Shown: in pieces, positions 1-8,810 of the stretch | How positions within the stretch are numbered: position 1 is the stretch's first letter | Layout: the number at the start of each line of letters is the position of its first letter | Origin: JBBIND01 sp037444075 | Lineage (GTDB): Bacteria; Acidobacteriota; Terriglobia; Bryobacterales; Bryobacteraceae | Assembly: GCA_037444075.1 (NCBI GenBank) | Contig: JBBIND010000004.1 | Coordinates: 34,271-98,270, forward strand | DNA length: 64,000 nt | Direction: 5' to 3' | Position numbers and translations under genes: made by a program | The notes under the pieces: generated by a model | Database searches by the model: none | What the model was told of the DNA's origin: nothing | What the model saw: only the letters and a program-made list of their open reading frames with translations

Positions 1-1
1 G

Positions 2-745
2 GCGAAGGCCTGGAACGTGCAGCTGCGGCGCAACATCGGCCGCAAGCCTGACAGCGAGCCGCCTCCGGGCGTGGACTACGACACCTGGATTGGGCCTGCG
101 CAGGCTATGCCGTTCAACGAAAACCGGTTCCACTACGAATGGCACTGGTGGTGGAACTACGGTACGGGTGACATGGGCAACGACGGCGTTCACCAACTGG
201 ATATCGCCGTCTGGGCCATGGATGCGGGGCCTCCGGAGCGAGTCAGCGGCATGGGCAAGAAGCTGTTCTTCGACGACGATCAGCAGACGCCTGACACGAT
301 GAACATCACCTACGAGTGGAAAGACAAGGTCGTGATGTTCGAGATGCGCATCTGGAGCCCGTATATGCTCGAGGGTGTGGACAACGGAGTGGGCGTCTAT
401 GGAACGGAAGGGATGATCCACATCGGCCGCTGGAAGGACTACAAAGGCAGCGTGAAGTTCTTTGACCGCCAGGGAAAGCATGTGCCGCACACGGACGAAC
501 CGGGCGAGGGGGAATCCCACCATCAGAATTTCGTGAACTGCGTCAGGAGCCGTAATGCGCCCAATGCGGAGATCGCCATCGGGCATGCCTCGACCATTTA
601 CGCCCACCTCGGCAACATGGTTGCGCGGACGGGGCGCTCGCTGAAGTTCGACGCTCAAACCGAGAGCATCGTGGGAGACGCTGAGGCACAGCGCCTGGTG
701 CGGCGCGATTACCGCAAGCATTGGGGAACGCCCACGGGCGTCTAA
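2..745 (+). CDS. Gfo/Idh/MocA family oxidoreductase, C-terminal part
   Basis: Partial gene cut by the left edge; the frame is open from base 2, so the true start lies outside. About 247 residues are visible. The segment DYDTWIGPA, then FHYEWHWWW and GNDGVHQLDIAVWAMD, is the typical substrate-binding half of Gfo/Idh/MocA NAD(P)-dependent dehydrogenases; the NxGVHxxD stretch carries the usual histidine and aspartate near the active site. The N-terminal Rossmann domain is missing because of the window edge, so cofactor and substrate cannot be judged. Family members oxidise or reduce sugars and cyclitols. The next gene converges on it from the minus strand 27 nt away, so it is probably the last gene of a plus-strand unit. 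Confidence 0.85.
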   Translation, partial: AKAWNVQLRRNIGRKPDSEPPPGVDYDTWIGPAQAMPFNENRFHYEWHWWWNYGTGDMGNDGVHQLDIAVWAMDAGPPERVSGMGKKLFFDDDQQTPDTMNITYEWKDKVVMFEMRIWSPYMLEGVDNGVGVYGTEGMIHIGRWKDYKGSVKFFDRQGKHVPHTDEPGEGESHHQNFVNCVRSRNAPNAEIAIGHASTIYAHLGNMVARTGRSLKFDAQTESIVGDAEAQRLVRRDYRKHWGTPTGV

Positions 746-772
746 GGATCAGGCACTGACTTCCCTCTCCGT

Positions 773-3508
773 CTAGCGGGAGCGGGTGCCGGCGGCCGGC
801 CGAAAGGCCCCGCCGGCGTCCCATGCGATGCGTTCGACGTGCGCCTCAACCCCCGCGGAACTCGAACCCCACTCGAGGTAAGAGCCGCGCGCCGGTTGCC
901 GCCAGTCAATGACGGTGTCGGCGGGCATCACGGCCAATAAGTCTCCGTTCCGATAGATCTCGACGGCGGTATCATCGCGAACGGCCATCCGGAAAGTTTG
1001 TGAGGCGGACGAGTTATCGAGTTGGCCGGCCACGGGCATGAAGCGGTTGTCATGCCAATAGTGGACCTCGGAAGGCGTGATCCTGAGCAAGTAGTGGTTA
1101 GAGGTCAAGGCCCCGCCCGCGGCGTATGCTTCCAGGTCAAATGCGCGAGCCGGGTCCGCTGAAGCGAGTACACGAACCCGGGCCTCAACTGTGAATCCCC
1201 TGTCCTGCCGAAACTCAGCAAAGCCAGACGTACGTTCATTGTTCCAACGCAGACTCTGGCCCTTGTCCGCCCGCAAATTCAGCGAGCCAGCGCTGATGTC
1301 GGCACTTCCTCCAGGACTGGCACCAGGACTTCCTACTACGTGCCAGGCGGGTTTTGATTCCTGCGGCAATGCGCGTGGTTCGTAGACGGCAGCCAGACTC
1401 GTCCTCGACGGCAAACGGCCGGCGCTAAGTGCGCGAACAGGAGGCGGGTTCTGTTTCAGCCACGCGACGTTGAACGCGTAGTGATTCGTGCTGCTGATGA
1501 GGTGGATCAAACCATCCCGGCTTTGCACGGAGGCCAGATACCCCTGGGGTTCGGAAGTGGCCGGGCTCATACGGATCAACCCGCCATCGATGGTAGGCAC
1601 GGCTGCTTCGGGTTCGTCGCGTGCGATGACGCGGCGCACGGGCCAGGTGTTTCCTTCATCGAACGAAAGGGCGCCGAAGATGCTGGAGACCTGACGCGGG
1701 TTTCTTCCGCCCTGTCGAACTGGCTCGGGATTCGCAGGGTTTTTGGCGAAGGAGGCGAAGAACAGCGAGCCATCTTTCAGGCGAATCATTGTGGCCCGCT
1801 GCCCTCCGGTAATGGGCTGGAAGCCACTGGGGGAAGAGGTCCAACTCCTGCCCAAGTCCGAGGAGACGCTGCGGGGCATCCACCCGTCGAGGTCTTCCCC
1901 TCGGCCAAAAGCGAGCAGGCGCCCGTCTTTCAGCGGTGCGATGGCTGCGTGGACACCTCGGATGCGGCCCCCCGCATCCTCCCAAGTCGTGCCGTTGTCA
2001 CGGCTCACCCAAACGGTGGAGCCGCCGCCCGCATCGGCGCCGAAGAGGATCTCTCCGCTGGGCGCTCGAAAGAAGGGCTGCCCAACCATGTTGCGGAATC
2101 CGAACTCGGGAGCGATGAGCTTGGCCGGTGACCACGTAGCGCCGCTGTCCGTGGAAGTGCGCAGGATGATGGCGAGGGGCTCCCAGCGTCCTGCAGCGCC
2201 CAGACCGTTGATGTGGTACATAGTGCGGTCGCCGTCGAACCATAGCGCCGGGCAGTGATCGTTACGATCCGGCGCATCCCAGAACTCCGAAGCGATGTCC
2301 CACTCATCGGAGCCGGCACGGAGGCGGCTGGCGGCGATGGCCAGCTCACGTCCGCGTTCCATGGCGCAGGTGTACCAGATGGCGAACAGATCGCCGTTGG
2401 GGCACTCGGTGATGGCGGGGTCATGATTGTGGTGGTAGTAGAGCGGTCCATGCGAGCCCGGCGCAATGCGCACGTAACGGCGCGGTCCTCGAAAATAAGG
2501 TTGATCCACTGTTACTGTGCTGGCGGGCGGCGGAGTTTGTTTCACATTGCGCTGTACCGGCGGAGTGGCTGGCAAGGGCAGGGGCTTGGACGCCGGAGTT
2601 TCGCCGATCACAACTCTGAAACCGATCAACCAGTTTCTTGTTTCAGGAGGCGCTCCGAGGCGGTTGGCCGACCGGAGGTAGTACAGCGGGGTTCCGTGAC
2701 TGCCGCCTCGAGTGACCTTGAACTCCCCGCCTGCGCGTCCGACAGGATCGCGCTCAGCACTCGCAACGTAGGGTCCGTACCAGTCCGAGCACCACTCTTC
2801 CACATTGCCGTGCATGTCGAACAGCCCCCAGGGGTTGGCGGGGGTGCGTCCCACCAGCAGCGTCACCACATCGGCGGGGGATGTGAAAGAAGTATTGACG
2901 GGATTCTTGTGAAAAGCGGGTGGGAGCGAGTTCCCCGTTGAGAAGACGGTCCGCGTCCCGGCCCGCGCGGCGTATTCCCATTCGGCTTCGGTGGGCAAGC
3001 GGTACGGCACTCCTTCCTTCTTCGAAAGCCACTGGCAGAAGGCGTTCGCTTCGTGCCAGTTGATGAAGACCGCGGCTTCGTCATCTTCGCGGGAAAAGCC
3101 CTGCTTGCCGCGCAGCGCGCGGTGATTCGGGTCAAAGGCCTCGTACTGAGCGTTTGTGACTTCGGTAGCGCCCACGAGGTAGGGGCGCGTCAGCGTGACA
3201 CTCCGCACCGGTTTCTCGTCGAAGTCTCCGCGCCGGACGTGATCCACGGTGACGCGGAACTTGCCCGGGTCGCCCCAAGGGTAGCGCTTCTCCATTTCAT
3301 CCCGCGTAGGGTAGCTGAGCGGCAGTGTCAGTTCGTCCGGAACGGTATTGGACTCGCCCATGGAGAAGGTCCCCGGCTGGATTCGGACGAACCGCATTCC
3401 GAGCGAGTTGGTGTGCTCATTCCCGGGCGGCAGTTGCGCGAACGCCGCAGCGGGAAGCAGAACTGCCAACAGGGGCAGCAGCGTCAGGAACGGATAGGAT
3501 TTAAACAC
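773..3508 (-). CDS. Secreted SUMF1-like / sialidase-like (BNR) / LamG-like fusion protein
   Basis: 911 residues starting at GTG, with a Sec signal peptide (hydrophobic stretch ending AAAFAQ, about residue 25). Residues about 30-300 resemble the formylglycine-generating-enzyme/SUMF1 fold: LGMRFVRIQPGTFSMG, YRLPTEAEWEYAARAG, WGLFDMHGNVEEWCSDW and RGGSHG. The two catalytic cysteines of true FGE near the RGGS and C-terminal GFR motifs are absent, so sulfatase activation is unlikely. Residues about 330-700 form a sialidase-like propeller with four Asp boxes (STDSGATW, SRDNGTTW, SSDLGRSW, SFDEGNTW). A concanavalin/LamG-like tail follows. The GTG shares one base with the TAG of the upstream TRAP permease, so the two are translationally coupled. 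It may bind or cleave a glycan whose product is imported by the transporter; this is inference. Confidence 0.8.
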   Translation of the reverse strand: MFKSYPFLTLLPLLAVLLPAAAFAQLPPGNEHTNSLGMRFVRIQPGTFSMGESNTVPDELTLPLSYPTRDEMEKRYPWGDPGKFRVTVDHVRRGDFDEKPVRSVTLTRPYLVGATEVTNAQYEAFDPNHRALRGKQGFSREDDEAAVFINWHEANAFCQWLSKKEGVPYRLPTEAEWEYAARAGTRTVFSTGNSLPPAFHKNPVNTSFTSPADVVTLLVGRTPANPWGLFDMHGNVEEWCSDWYGPYVASAERDPVGRAGGEFKVTRGGSHGTPLYYLRSANRLGAPPETRNWLIGFRVVIGETPASKPLPLPATPPVQRNVKQTPPPASTVTVDQPYFRGPRRYVRIAPGSHGPLYYHHNHDPAITECPNGDLFAIWYTCAMERGRELAIAASRLRAGSDEWDIASEFWDAPDRNDHCPALWFDGDRTMYHINGLGAAGRWEPLAIILRTSTDSGATWSPAKLIAPEFGFRNMVGQPFFRAPSGEILFGADAGGGSTVWVSRDNGTTWEDAGGRIRGVHAAIAPLKDGRLLAFGRGEDLDGWMPRSVSSDLGRSWTSSPSGFQPITGGQRATMIRLKDGSLFFASFAKNPANPEPVRQGGRNPRQVSSIFGALSFDEGNTWPVRRVIARDEPEAAVPTIDGGLIRMSPATSEPQGYLASVQSRDGLIHLISSTNHYAFNVAWLKQNPPPVRALSAGRLPSRTSLAAVYEPRALPQESKPAWHVVGSPGASPGGSADISAGSLNLRADKGQSLRWNNERTSGFAEFRQDRGFTVEARVRVLASADPARAFDLEAYAAGGALTSNHYLLRITPSEVHYWHDNRFMPVAGQLDNSSASQTFRMAVRDDTAVEIYRNGDLLAVMPADTVIDWRQPARGSYLEWGSSSAGVEAHVERIAWDAGGAFRPAAGTRSR

Positions 3509-5457
3509 TAGAGAACCTCACGGTGCCGGGCCGCAAGCCTCCACCTGACGAGCGACCAACAGGCGAGCATCGCGGCCAAGGCCAGAGAAAAGGCCCAGTA
3601 TCGGGAGCCCGTAGGAAACAGGATGATCAGTACGGCGGCTGCGCCATGCATGACGCGTTCCAGCCAGGTCAGTGGGCGTCCCAGGTAGCCTGTCAAACTC
3701 ACCGCCCAGACAGCCGTGGCTGTCAGCAGGGACAGGAACGCGGCGGCCACCCACAATGGCTCGCCCTGTCCGAGCAGGCGAAGGTCAAACACGAAACCGA
3801 ATGGAATCAGGAACAGAACGAAACTCAGGCGAAAGGCCTGCCAGCTGGTGTCCATCGTACCCGCGCGGGCGAGTCCGGCGGCGGCGAATGAAGCCAACGC
3901 GACCGGTGGAGTGACCATGGACAGAACGCAGTAGTACATCACGAAGAAATGCGCGGAAAGGGCCGGTACGCCCAGCTTGAGAAGGGACGGCACAAAGAGG
4001 ATCGCCCCGATGATATAGGCGGCCACCGTAGGCAATCCCAAGCCCATCACCAAACACCCCAGCACGGTCAACAACAGCGCGGCATAAACGTTGGCGCCGC
4101 CGGCTTCGATAAGGCGCGTGGAGAACTTCAGAGCCAGGTTGGACTGAATAGCGACGGCGATGATGATGCCGATGGCCGCAATCGGAACCGCTACATGGCT
4201 GGCCTGACGGGCCACGTCGTGGATGGCACTGAGCCACGCTCGTGGTCCCAGCCAGCTTCGCCGCCGCAGGTAGCAGGTCACCACACAGGCGAATATGGCC
4301 GCATTCACCGCGAATGTCGCCGAAAAACGCGAAGTCAGCAAAGCGATAAGGACGAGGGGAGGCAGCAGCAGATAGAGCCTCGGCAGGAGCGGCTCATAAG
4401 TCAGCGCCGAGCCCGCCTTCAGCGTGCCGATGCCGGTGCGCCTGGCGTTCAGGTCGACGACGAGAAAAAGGGCCACGTAAAAGGCCACGGCGGGGATGAC
4501 GGCGGCCCAGGCGATGCGGCCATAATCGATCTGCAGCATCTCCGCCATGACGAAAGCCGCGACACCCATGACGGGCGGCATGAGCTGCCCCCCGGTGGAG
4601 GCGATCGCTTCGATGCCTGCGGCGGCAGCGGGTTTGTAGCCCGCACGGCGCATCAACGGGATGGTGAACACGCCCACGGAGACGACGTTTGCCACGGCGC
4701 TCCCGCTCACCGTTCCCATGAGGCTGCTTGAGAGCACAGCCGCTTTGGCCGCTCCGCCGCTGTGGCGCCCGCTGAGCGACAGTCCAATATCGATGAACAG
4801 CTTGCCGCCGCCAATGGCGGCATAGATCGCGCCGAAAGCGATGAAGTAGAAGACGAACTGCACGGACGTTTCCGTGGTGATGCCGAGGACTCCATTCGTG
4901 GTCATCGTCATCATCTCCACGGTTTCCTCCAGACCGAAGCCGCGAAATCGCAACCAGCCCGGAAACCAGGCCCCGGCAGCGGAATAGAACAAAACAAACA
5001 AGAGGAGCCCCAGCAACGCCCAACCTACTGTCCGCCGCACTCCCTCGAGCAACAGCAGCAACAGCAGCAGCCCGAAGAACCCGTCCGCTGTGGTGACCGG
5101 GTCCACCATTTCGATGCGCCCGGTCAACCTGGGAAAGGCTAGCCAGTAATAGCAACCTGTGGCGAACACCGCTGCAACCATCAGCACGTCGGCTGCGCGC
5201 CTCAGCGTCGAATGCTGGCGCGAATCGAGCGGAAGTGTCAGGAATGTGAGCGCCAACGCAAACACCAGATGAATAGGGCGTGACAGCAGCGGGTCCTGCG
5301 GCTCCGCGACGATCGCAAACTGGAAGGCGAGCCAGGCGAGTCCGAGCGCGACGATAAGCCACAACCGGACGCGGGACCAAAGGTCTGCCGTCGGTTCGGG
5401 ATGACCGGCGGCCGCCGAAGCCGTGTCTCCGGCGGCGGAGGCGCTGTCTAGAGCCAT
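3508..5457 (-). CDS. TRAP transporter fused permease (DctQ-DctM type)
   Basis: 649-residue membrane protein with many hydrophobic segments. It matches the TRAP 4TM/12TM fused permeases that pair with TAXI binding proteins. Characteristic stretches include GKLFIDIGLSLSGRHSGG, SSLMGTVSGSAVANV, GGQLMPPVMG and GLGLPTVAAYII. The ATG overlaps the 3' end of the TAXI gene by 10 nt, and its TAG overlaps the GTG of the next gene by 1 nt, so the three form one coupled operon. Family members import organic acids or other small anions using the sodium or proton gradient. The substrate cannot be read from the sequence. Confidence 0.9.
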   Translation of the reverse strand: MALDSASAAGDTASAAAGHPEPTADLWSRVRLWLIVALGLAWLAFQFAIVAEPQDPLLSRPIHLVFALALTFLTLPLDSRQHSTLRRAADVLMVAAVFATGCYYWLAFPRLTGRIEMVDPVTTADGFFGLLLLLLLLEGVRRTVGWALLGLLLFVLFYSAAGAWFPGWLRFRGFGLEETVEMMTMTTNGVLGITTETSVQFVFYFIAFGAIYAAIGGGKLFIDIGLSLSGRHSGGAAKAAVLSSSLMGTVSGSAVANVVSVGVFTIPLMRRAGYKPAAAAGIEAIASTGGQLMPPVMGVAAFVMAEMLQIDYGRIAWAAVIPAVAFYVALFLVVDLNARRTGIGTLKAGSALTYEPLLPRLYLLLPPLVLIALLTSRFSATFAVNAAIFACVVTCYLRRRSWLGPRAWLSAIHDVARQASHVAVPIAAIGIIIAVAIQSNLALKFSTRLIEAGGANVYAALLLTVLGCLVMGLGLPTVAAYIIGAILFVPSLLKLGVPALSAHFFVMYYCVLSMVTPPVALASFAAAGLARAGTMDTSWQAFRLSFVLFLIPFGFVFDLRLLGQGEPLWVAAAFLSLLTATAVWAVSLTGYLGRPLTWLERVMHGAAAVLIILFPTGSRYWAFSLALAAMLACWSLVRWRLAARHREVL

Positions 5458-6521
5458 CCCTTTTCCCTGTAATAGCGCTCGGCGCCCGGGTGCAGGTCGA
5501 TGCCGGTGGATTCAACCCGGCCGCTGGTGGCGGGATCAAAATCGGCCCAGGCGCGATGCGCCCGCACCATCACGTCGCGCTGCTCGCAAATCGTCTTTGT
5601 GATGAGGTAGGCCAGTTCTTCGGGCAGGTCTTTGTGCGCAATCAGGACCGTGCCGCAATCGGCAGCTTGCGTTGGTCCGCGCTGGCCCTTGAACCAGGCC
5701 GGCAGGGGGTGCGGGCGGAGGCCTTGTTTCGCGAGCGCTTCCAGGAGCCCCTCGGAGAAGTCGAGGAACCTGACAGGCGTTATGGTGGCCACCTCGGTGA
5801 GCGCGGGATGTCCCCGGATAGCCGACTCGAAGTACAGGTCCGCGCGCTTGTCTCGCATCATGTCCGGAATCTGGTTGGTGGCAACCTGAATGATGTCGCC
5901 GCCGGCAGCTTTGATCTGATCGCGGCTCGTCCCGAGCGCATCGAAAATCATGTCCGCCACAATGGGCACGCTGCTGCCGGGCGGTTTCATGATGATGCGG
6001 GCTGGCCGGTTGGAGAGGAGCGCCTTCTCCAGCGTGTCGTTGCCGGTGCGGGCAATGTAGTCTTCGCTCAGCGCGGCGACCATCCAGACCAGGTTCAGTC
6101 CGCCTGCCAACGCGCGGATATTGGGATGCTTCACGCCCCTGAAGGCGCGCGGGTCGCCGTCCCGGGCCCATACGGCGGTGGCAACCTGAGCCAAGGCGAT
6201 GGTTGCCTGCCCGCGCTCCACCAGAGTGGGATTGCCAATGGCCCCGCCGCGCGCGATGACCTCCACGCCCACGCCGGAGGGCATGCGCTCCTCGAGCATC
6301 TGGGCCAGTGTGGCTGAGAACACATACCATGAAGTTCCCGGGGGCATGGCGCCAATGGTGATGGTCTGGCGTGGCCCGCCGCTTCCCTCCCAAAGACGAG
6401 CCAATCCGAGCACCGCTAAAATCAGCACCACAACCAACCAGCCGGCGCCTCTAGGAAGGCGGCGAGGCACGGGCTGTTCAGGTTCAGGTGGGGCGGGATC
6501 GGGAGGAAGATCGGGCCTCAT
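5448..6521 (-). CDS. TRAP transporter solute receptor, TAXI family
   Basis: 357 residues. A proline-rich cytosolic N-terminus (about 25 residues) is followed by a single hydrophobic helix (GWLVVVLILAVLGLARLW) and then the TAXI periplasmic domain beginning ITIGAMPPGTSWYVFSATLA. There is no clear signal-peptidase site, so it is probably membrane-anchored rather than free. It lies directly upstream of the fused TRAP permease with a 10-nt overlap and would present the ligand to it. TAXI proteins bind small carboxylates such as glutamate or 2-oxoglutarate in studied cases; the ligand here is unknown. Confidence 0.9.
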   Translation of the reverse strand: MRPDLPPDPAPPEPEQPVPRRLPRGAGWLVVVLILAVLGLARLWEGSGGPRQTITIGAMPPGTSWYVFSATLAQMLEERMPSGVGVEVIARGGAIGNPTLVERGQATIALAQVATAVWARDGDPRAFRGVKHPNIRALAGGLNLVWMVAALSEDYIARTGNDTLEKALLSNRPARIIMKPPGSSVPIVADMIFDALGTSRDQIKAAGGDIIQVATNQIPDMMRDKRADLYFESAIRGHPALTEVATITPVRFLDFSEGLLEALAKQGLRPHPLPAWFKGQRGPTQAADCGTVLIAHKDLPEELAYLITKTICEQRDVMVRAHRAWADFDPATSGRVESTGIDLHPGAERYYREKGWL

Positions 6522-6546
6522 GGTGCCAGCAGGGGATCAAGAGGGT

Positions 6547-7404
6547 TCATCGAAACGCTTCGATAATAGCACTGTTATCGTCTCCCCCATGTCCGGCTGC
6601 GGCAGCTTGTTCCAGCAATTGCTTGTGCGCTGTAGACAGGGGCAAGCGCGCCCCACTTTGTCCTCCCATAGCGAGAATCAGGTTGACATCTTTCAGGTGT
6701 TGGGCCAGGCGCGCCTGGGGTGCAAAATCCCGGGCCAGCATTTTCCCGCCCTTGGTGTCCATTACTTTGGAGTAAGCCGGTCCCGCTCGAAGCACCTCCA
6801 GAGCGGCTGCCATCGACAACCCGCAGGAGCCGGCAAAGGCGAGACCTTCGGCGAGCACGGCGCGGTTCAGGCCGAGCACGAGGTTCATCACCAGCTTCAT
6901 GCGCGCTCCGGCGCCGCAGGCGCCGACGTGAAACGTGCGGTAGGCGAAGCTGTCAAACAGGGGGGCGCAACTCGCGACGATCGCTGCCTCTCCGCCGACG
7001 ATCACGATGGCTTCCCTCGCTCTCACCTGCTTGCTCGAGCCGCCCACAGTGGCATCCAGATAGTGGACGCCGCGCGCGGCGAGCGATTGCCCGAATTCCT
7101 CCATCGCTTCGGGCGCGCCGGTGGTGGTATCGATGACCGTCTGTCCGGGCTGCAAATGCGGTCCGAGCTTGCGCAAAACCGTATCCGCAATACCGGAATG
7201 GGGTAACGACAGCACGATCCGGCGGCAGGATGAGGCGACTTCCACGGCTGAGGCGGCGCTGCCTGCACCGATCGATGCCAGTACGTCGCGGCGTGCAGCG
7301 TCGGTATCAAATCCCAAGACGGCGAACTCGGCGTGAATGAAGCGCTCCGCCATGGCCGAGCCCAGCAAGCCAGCTCCAATCAACCCTATCTGTTCCTGTT
7401 GCAT
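6547..7404 (-). CDS. NAD(P)-dependent oxidoreductase, 3-hydroxyisobutyrate dehydrogenase family
   Basis: 285 residues from the ATG at 7404, chosen because AGGAG lies 8 nt upstream and because the Rossmann motif IGLIGAGLLGSAMA then follows at once. The open frame extends further upstream but that extension has no family character. The substrate motif DATVGGSSKQVR and the catalytic-lysine region GAGARMKLVMNL are present, as in beta-hydroxyacid dehydrogenases. It ends 25 nt before the TAXI start, so it belongs to the transporter operon and probably oxidises or reduces an imported hydroxyacid (inference). Confidence 0.85.
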   Translation of the reverse strand: MQQEQIGLIGAGLLGSAMAERFIHAEFAVLGFDTDAARRDVLASIGAGSAASAVEVASSCRRIVLSLPHSGIADTVLRKLGPHLQPGQTVIDTTTGAPEAMEEFGQSLAARGVHYLDATVGGSSKQVRAREAIVIVGGEAAIVASCAPLFDSFAYRTFHVGACGAGARMKLVMNLVLGLNRAVLAEGLAFAGSCGLSMAAALEVLRAGPAYSKVMDTKGGKMLARDFAPQARLAQHLKDVNLILAMGGQSGARLPLSTAHKQLLEQAAAAGHGGDDNSAIIEAFR

Positions 7405-7552
7405 GCGAGCGTCTCCTGCGTGGATAAAGCGATCACGATTCACTTGATTGTTCCAATGTGGCGCACGGCGGTCAAACGGTGGCCCACACAGCGTGAGTAA
7501 GGCAAATAGCTTTCTCGCGCGGCAACGCCAGGTCTGCGGTCGCTGAGCCGCT

Positions 7553-8674
7553 TTACGACGGCGCGGCCTCAAGTTGGCGGCACAGGTCAAGCACCTGACG
7601 CACGCGTTCATCGGGTGTAGTGACCGTAATGTCTGCCAGCACGATGTCACAAGGGGACAGGTCGCGGCGGATCTTCTCGAAATCCGCGCGTATGTCCTCC
7701 CAGGAGGCGTGTTCCAGCCGCACCGGCGGGTACATCACGGCGCGCCGGCACCACGGCACGGTTTCGCGCACGCGCCGCATGTCGGACTGCATCCCCATGT
7801 CGAGGTATCCGAGCTTTGGCAATTCCTTCAGAGCGTCAATGTAGGGGGTCACGTTCCAGTCACAGGTGTGTACGCCGAAGCGCTCGAAGGAGAGCGCAAT
7901 CGTGGCATCGAGCGGCAGCAGGAAGGCGCGGTAGACCTGTGGCGACACCATGTTCACCGTGCAATTGCTGACGCAGAAATGGTCCACGTGGAAGCCGGAG
8001 CGCCGCTGCCGCTCCTGCACGGCGCGGGCCAACAGAATCATGGTTTCACACGCCGTGCGGAACAGGTGGCGCGCAAGGTCCGGACGGTCATGGATGTCCA
8101 GGAAGATCTCCTGTCCGCGAATGTGAAGCGCGTTGTTCAGGACGCCCTGCCAGTTGAGATATCCGTGGATGCGTCCCCACCGCCGTTCCATCGTGTTCAT
8201 CTGCTCGAACAGCTCTTCGACCGCGGGGCTGGAGAGAAGGCGCTGGGGTTCGAGCTGCTCGATCTGTTGAACGGAGAGCGTGCTGCCGGGTTCGAGCTGA
8301 GGCCAACGGTCGGGAGCGTAGCGCAGCGGGAGGCCGAAAACGCGAGGGATAACATATGCCCCGTAGCAGCCGGAAAGAGTGGCCAGGGCTTCGTCGCCCA
8401 TGGAGCCCCATGGCTCGACGCCGGGGAAGGCGGCCCGGAGGACATCGCGCAGTGTCCTCAATGAATTGTGGCGAATGACCGGGTCGCGGTGCCAGCTTTC
8501 GGAAAAATCTGCTTTGCAACGGTGATGAAACCACGCCGGTTCGAAACCCACCGAGCAACGCATCGGAGACTCGCTGCCGTCGGCTGGCTCGCGTCTGGCG
8601 GGCGCCGCGACAGGAATGTGGCTGCGCAGCTGAGGCGCTCCATGAACGGCGTCAGCGCGTATGGTGACCGGCAT
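7553..8674 (-). CDS. Uroporphyrinogen-decarboxylase-like (URO-D superfamily) protein
   Basis: 373 residues from the ATG at 8674. A TATATT hexamer exactly 7 nt upstream suggests a leaderless start here; an in-frame GTG at 8716 and an ATG at 8563 (start of MRCSVGFEPAWFH) are alternatives. The body resembles URO-D/cobalamin-methyltransferase-like TIM barrels: GYLNWQGVLNNALHIRGQEIFLD, a DHFCVSNCTVNMVSP segment and DWNVTPYIDALKELPKL. True heme-pathway HemE is unlikely because of the divergent N-terminus and the catabolic context. It heads the minus-strand operon with the reductase and TRAP genes; a gap of 148 nt separates it from the reductase, in which nothing else is seen. Confidence 0.7.
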   Translation of the reverse strand: MPVTIRADAVHGAPQLRSHIPVAAPARREPADGSESPMRCSVGFEPAWFHHRCKADFSESWHRDPVIRHNSLRTLRDVLRAAFPGVEPWGSMGDEALATLSGCYGAYVIPRVFGLPLRYAPDRWPQLEPGSTLSVQQIEQLEPQRLLSSPAVEELFEQMNTMERRWGRIHGYLNWQGVLNNALHIRGQEIFLDIHDRPDLARHLFRTACETMILLARAVQERQRRSGFHVDHFCVSNCTVNMVSPQVYRAFLLPLDATIALSFERFGVHTCDWNVTPYIDALKELPKLGYLDMGMQSDMRRVRETVPWCRRAVMYPPVRLEHASWEDIRADFEKIRRDLSPCDIVLADITVTTPDERVRQVLDLCRQLEAAPS

Positions 8675-8681
8675 GATCCCG

Positions 8682-8687
8682 AATATA
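8682..8687 (-). promoter_or_regulatory. -10 box for leaderless URO-D-like gene
   Basis: Minus-strand TATATT, followed by 7 nt and then the ATG at 8674. The spacing puts the transcription start at or next to the start codon. No convincing -35 hexamer is visible. Confidence 0.5.
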
Positions 8688-8752
8688 GCCGCGCCAAGCA
8701 GCGGGTGACAAATCACTCAGGTGCAGGGCGGCCGACTCGCGCCTGCGAATGG

Positions 8753-8758
8753 TAGACT
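8753..8758 (+). promoter_or_regulatory. Candidate -10 box for the sodium:solute symporter
   Basis: TAGACT upstream of the symporter. If used, the RNA begins near 8765, which excludes the GTG at 8721 as the start and fits the TTG at 8811, which has its own Shine-Dalgarno site. Confidence 0.35.
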
Positions 8759-8810
8759 TACTCATTTCGATCAGGCAGGAGAAAGCCCTGCCGGGGAGGA
8801 CCCAAGCGAA

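Noticed and set aside
3949..4731. 260-codon open frame opposite the TRAP permease
   Set aside because: Low-complexity Arg/Gln/Gly translation, a shadow of the membrane protein.
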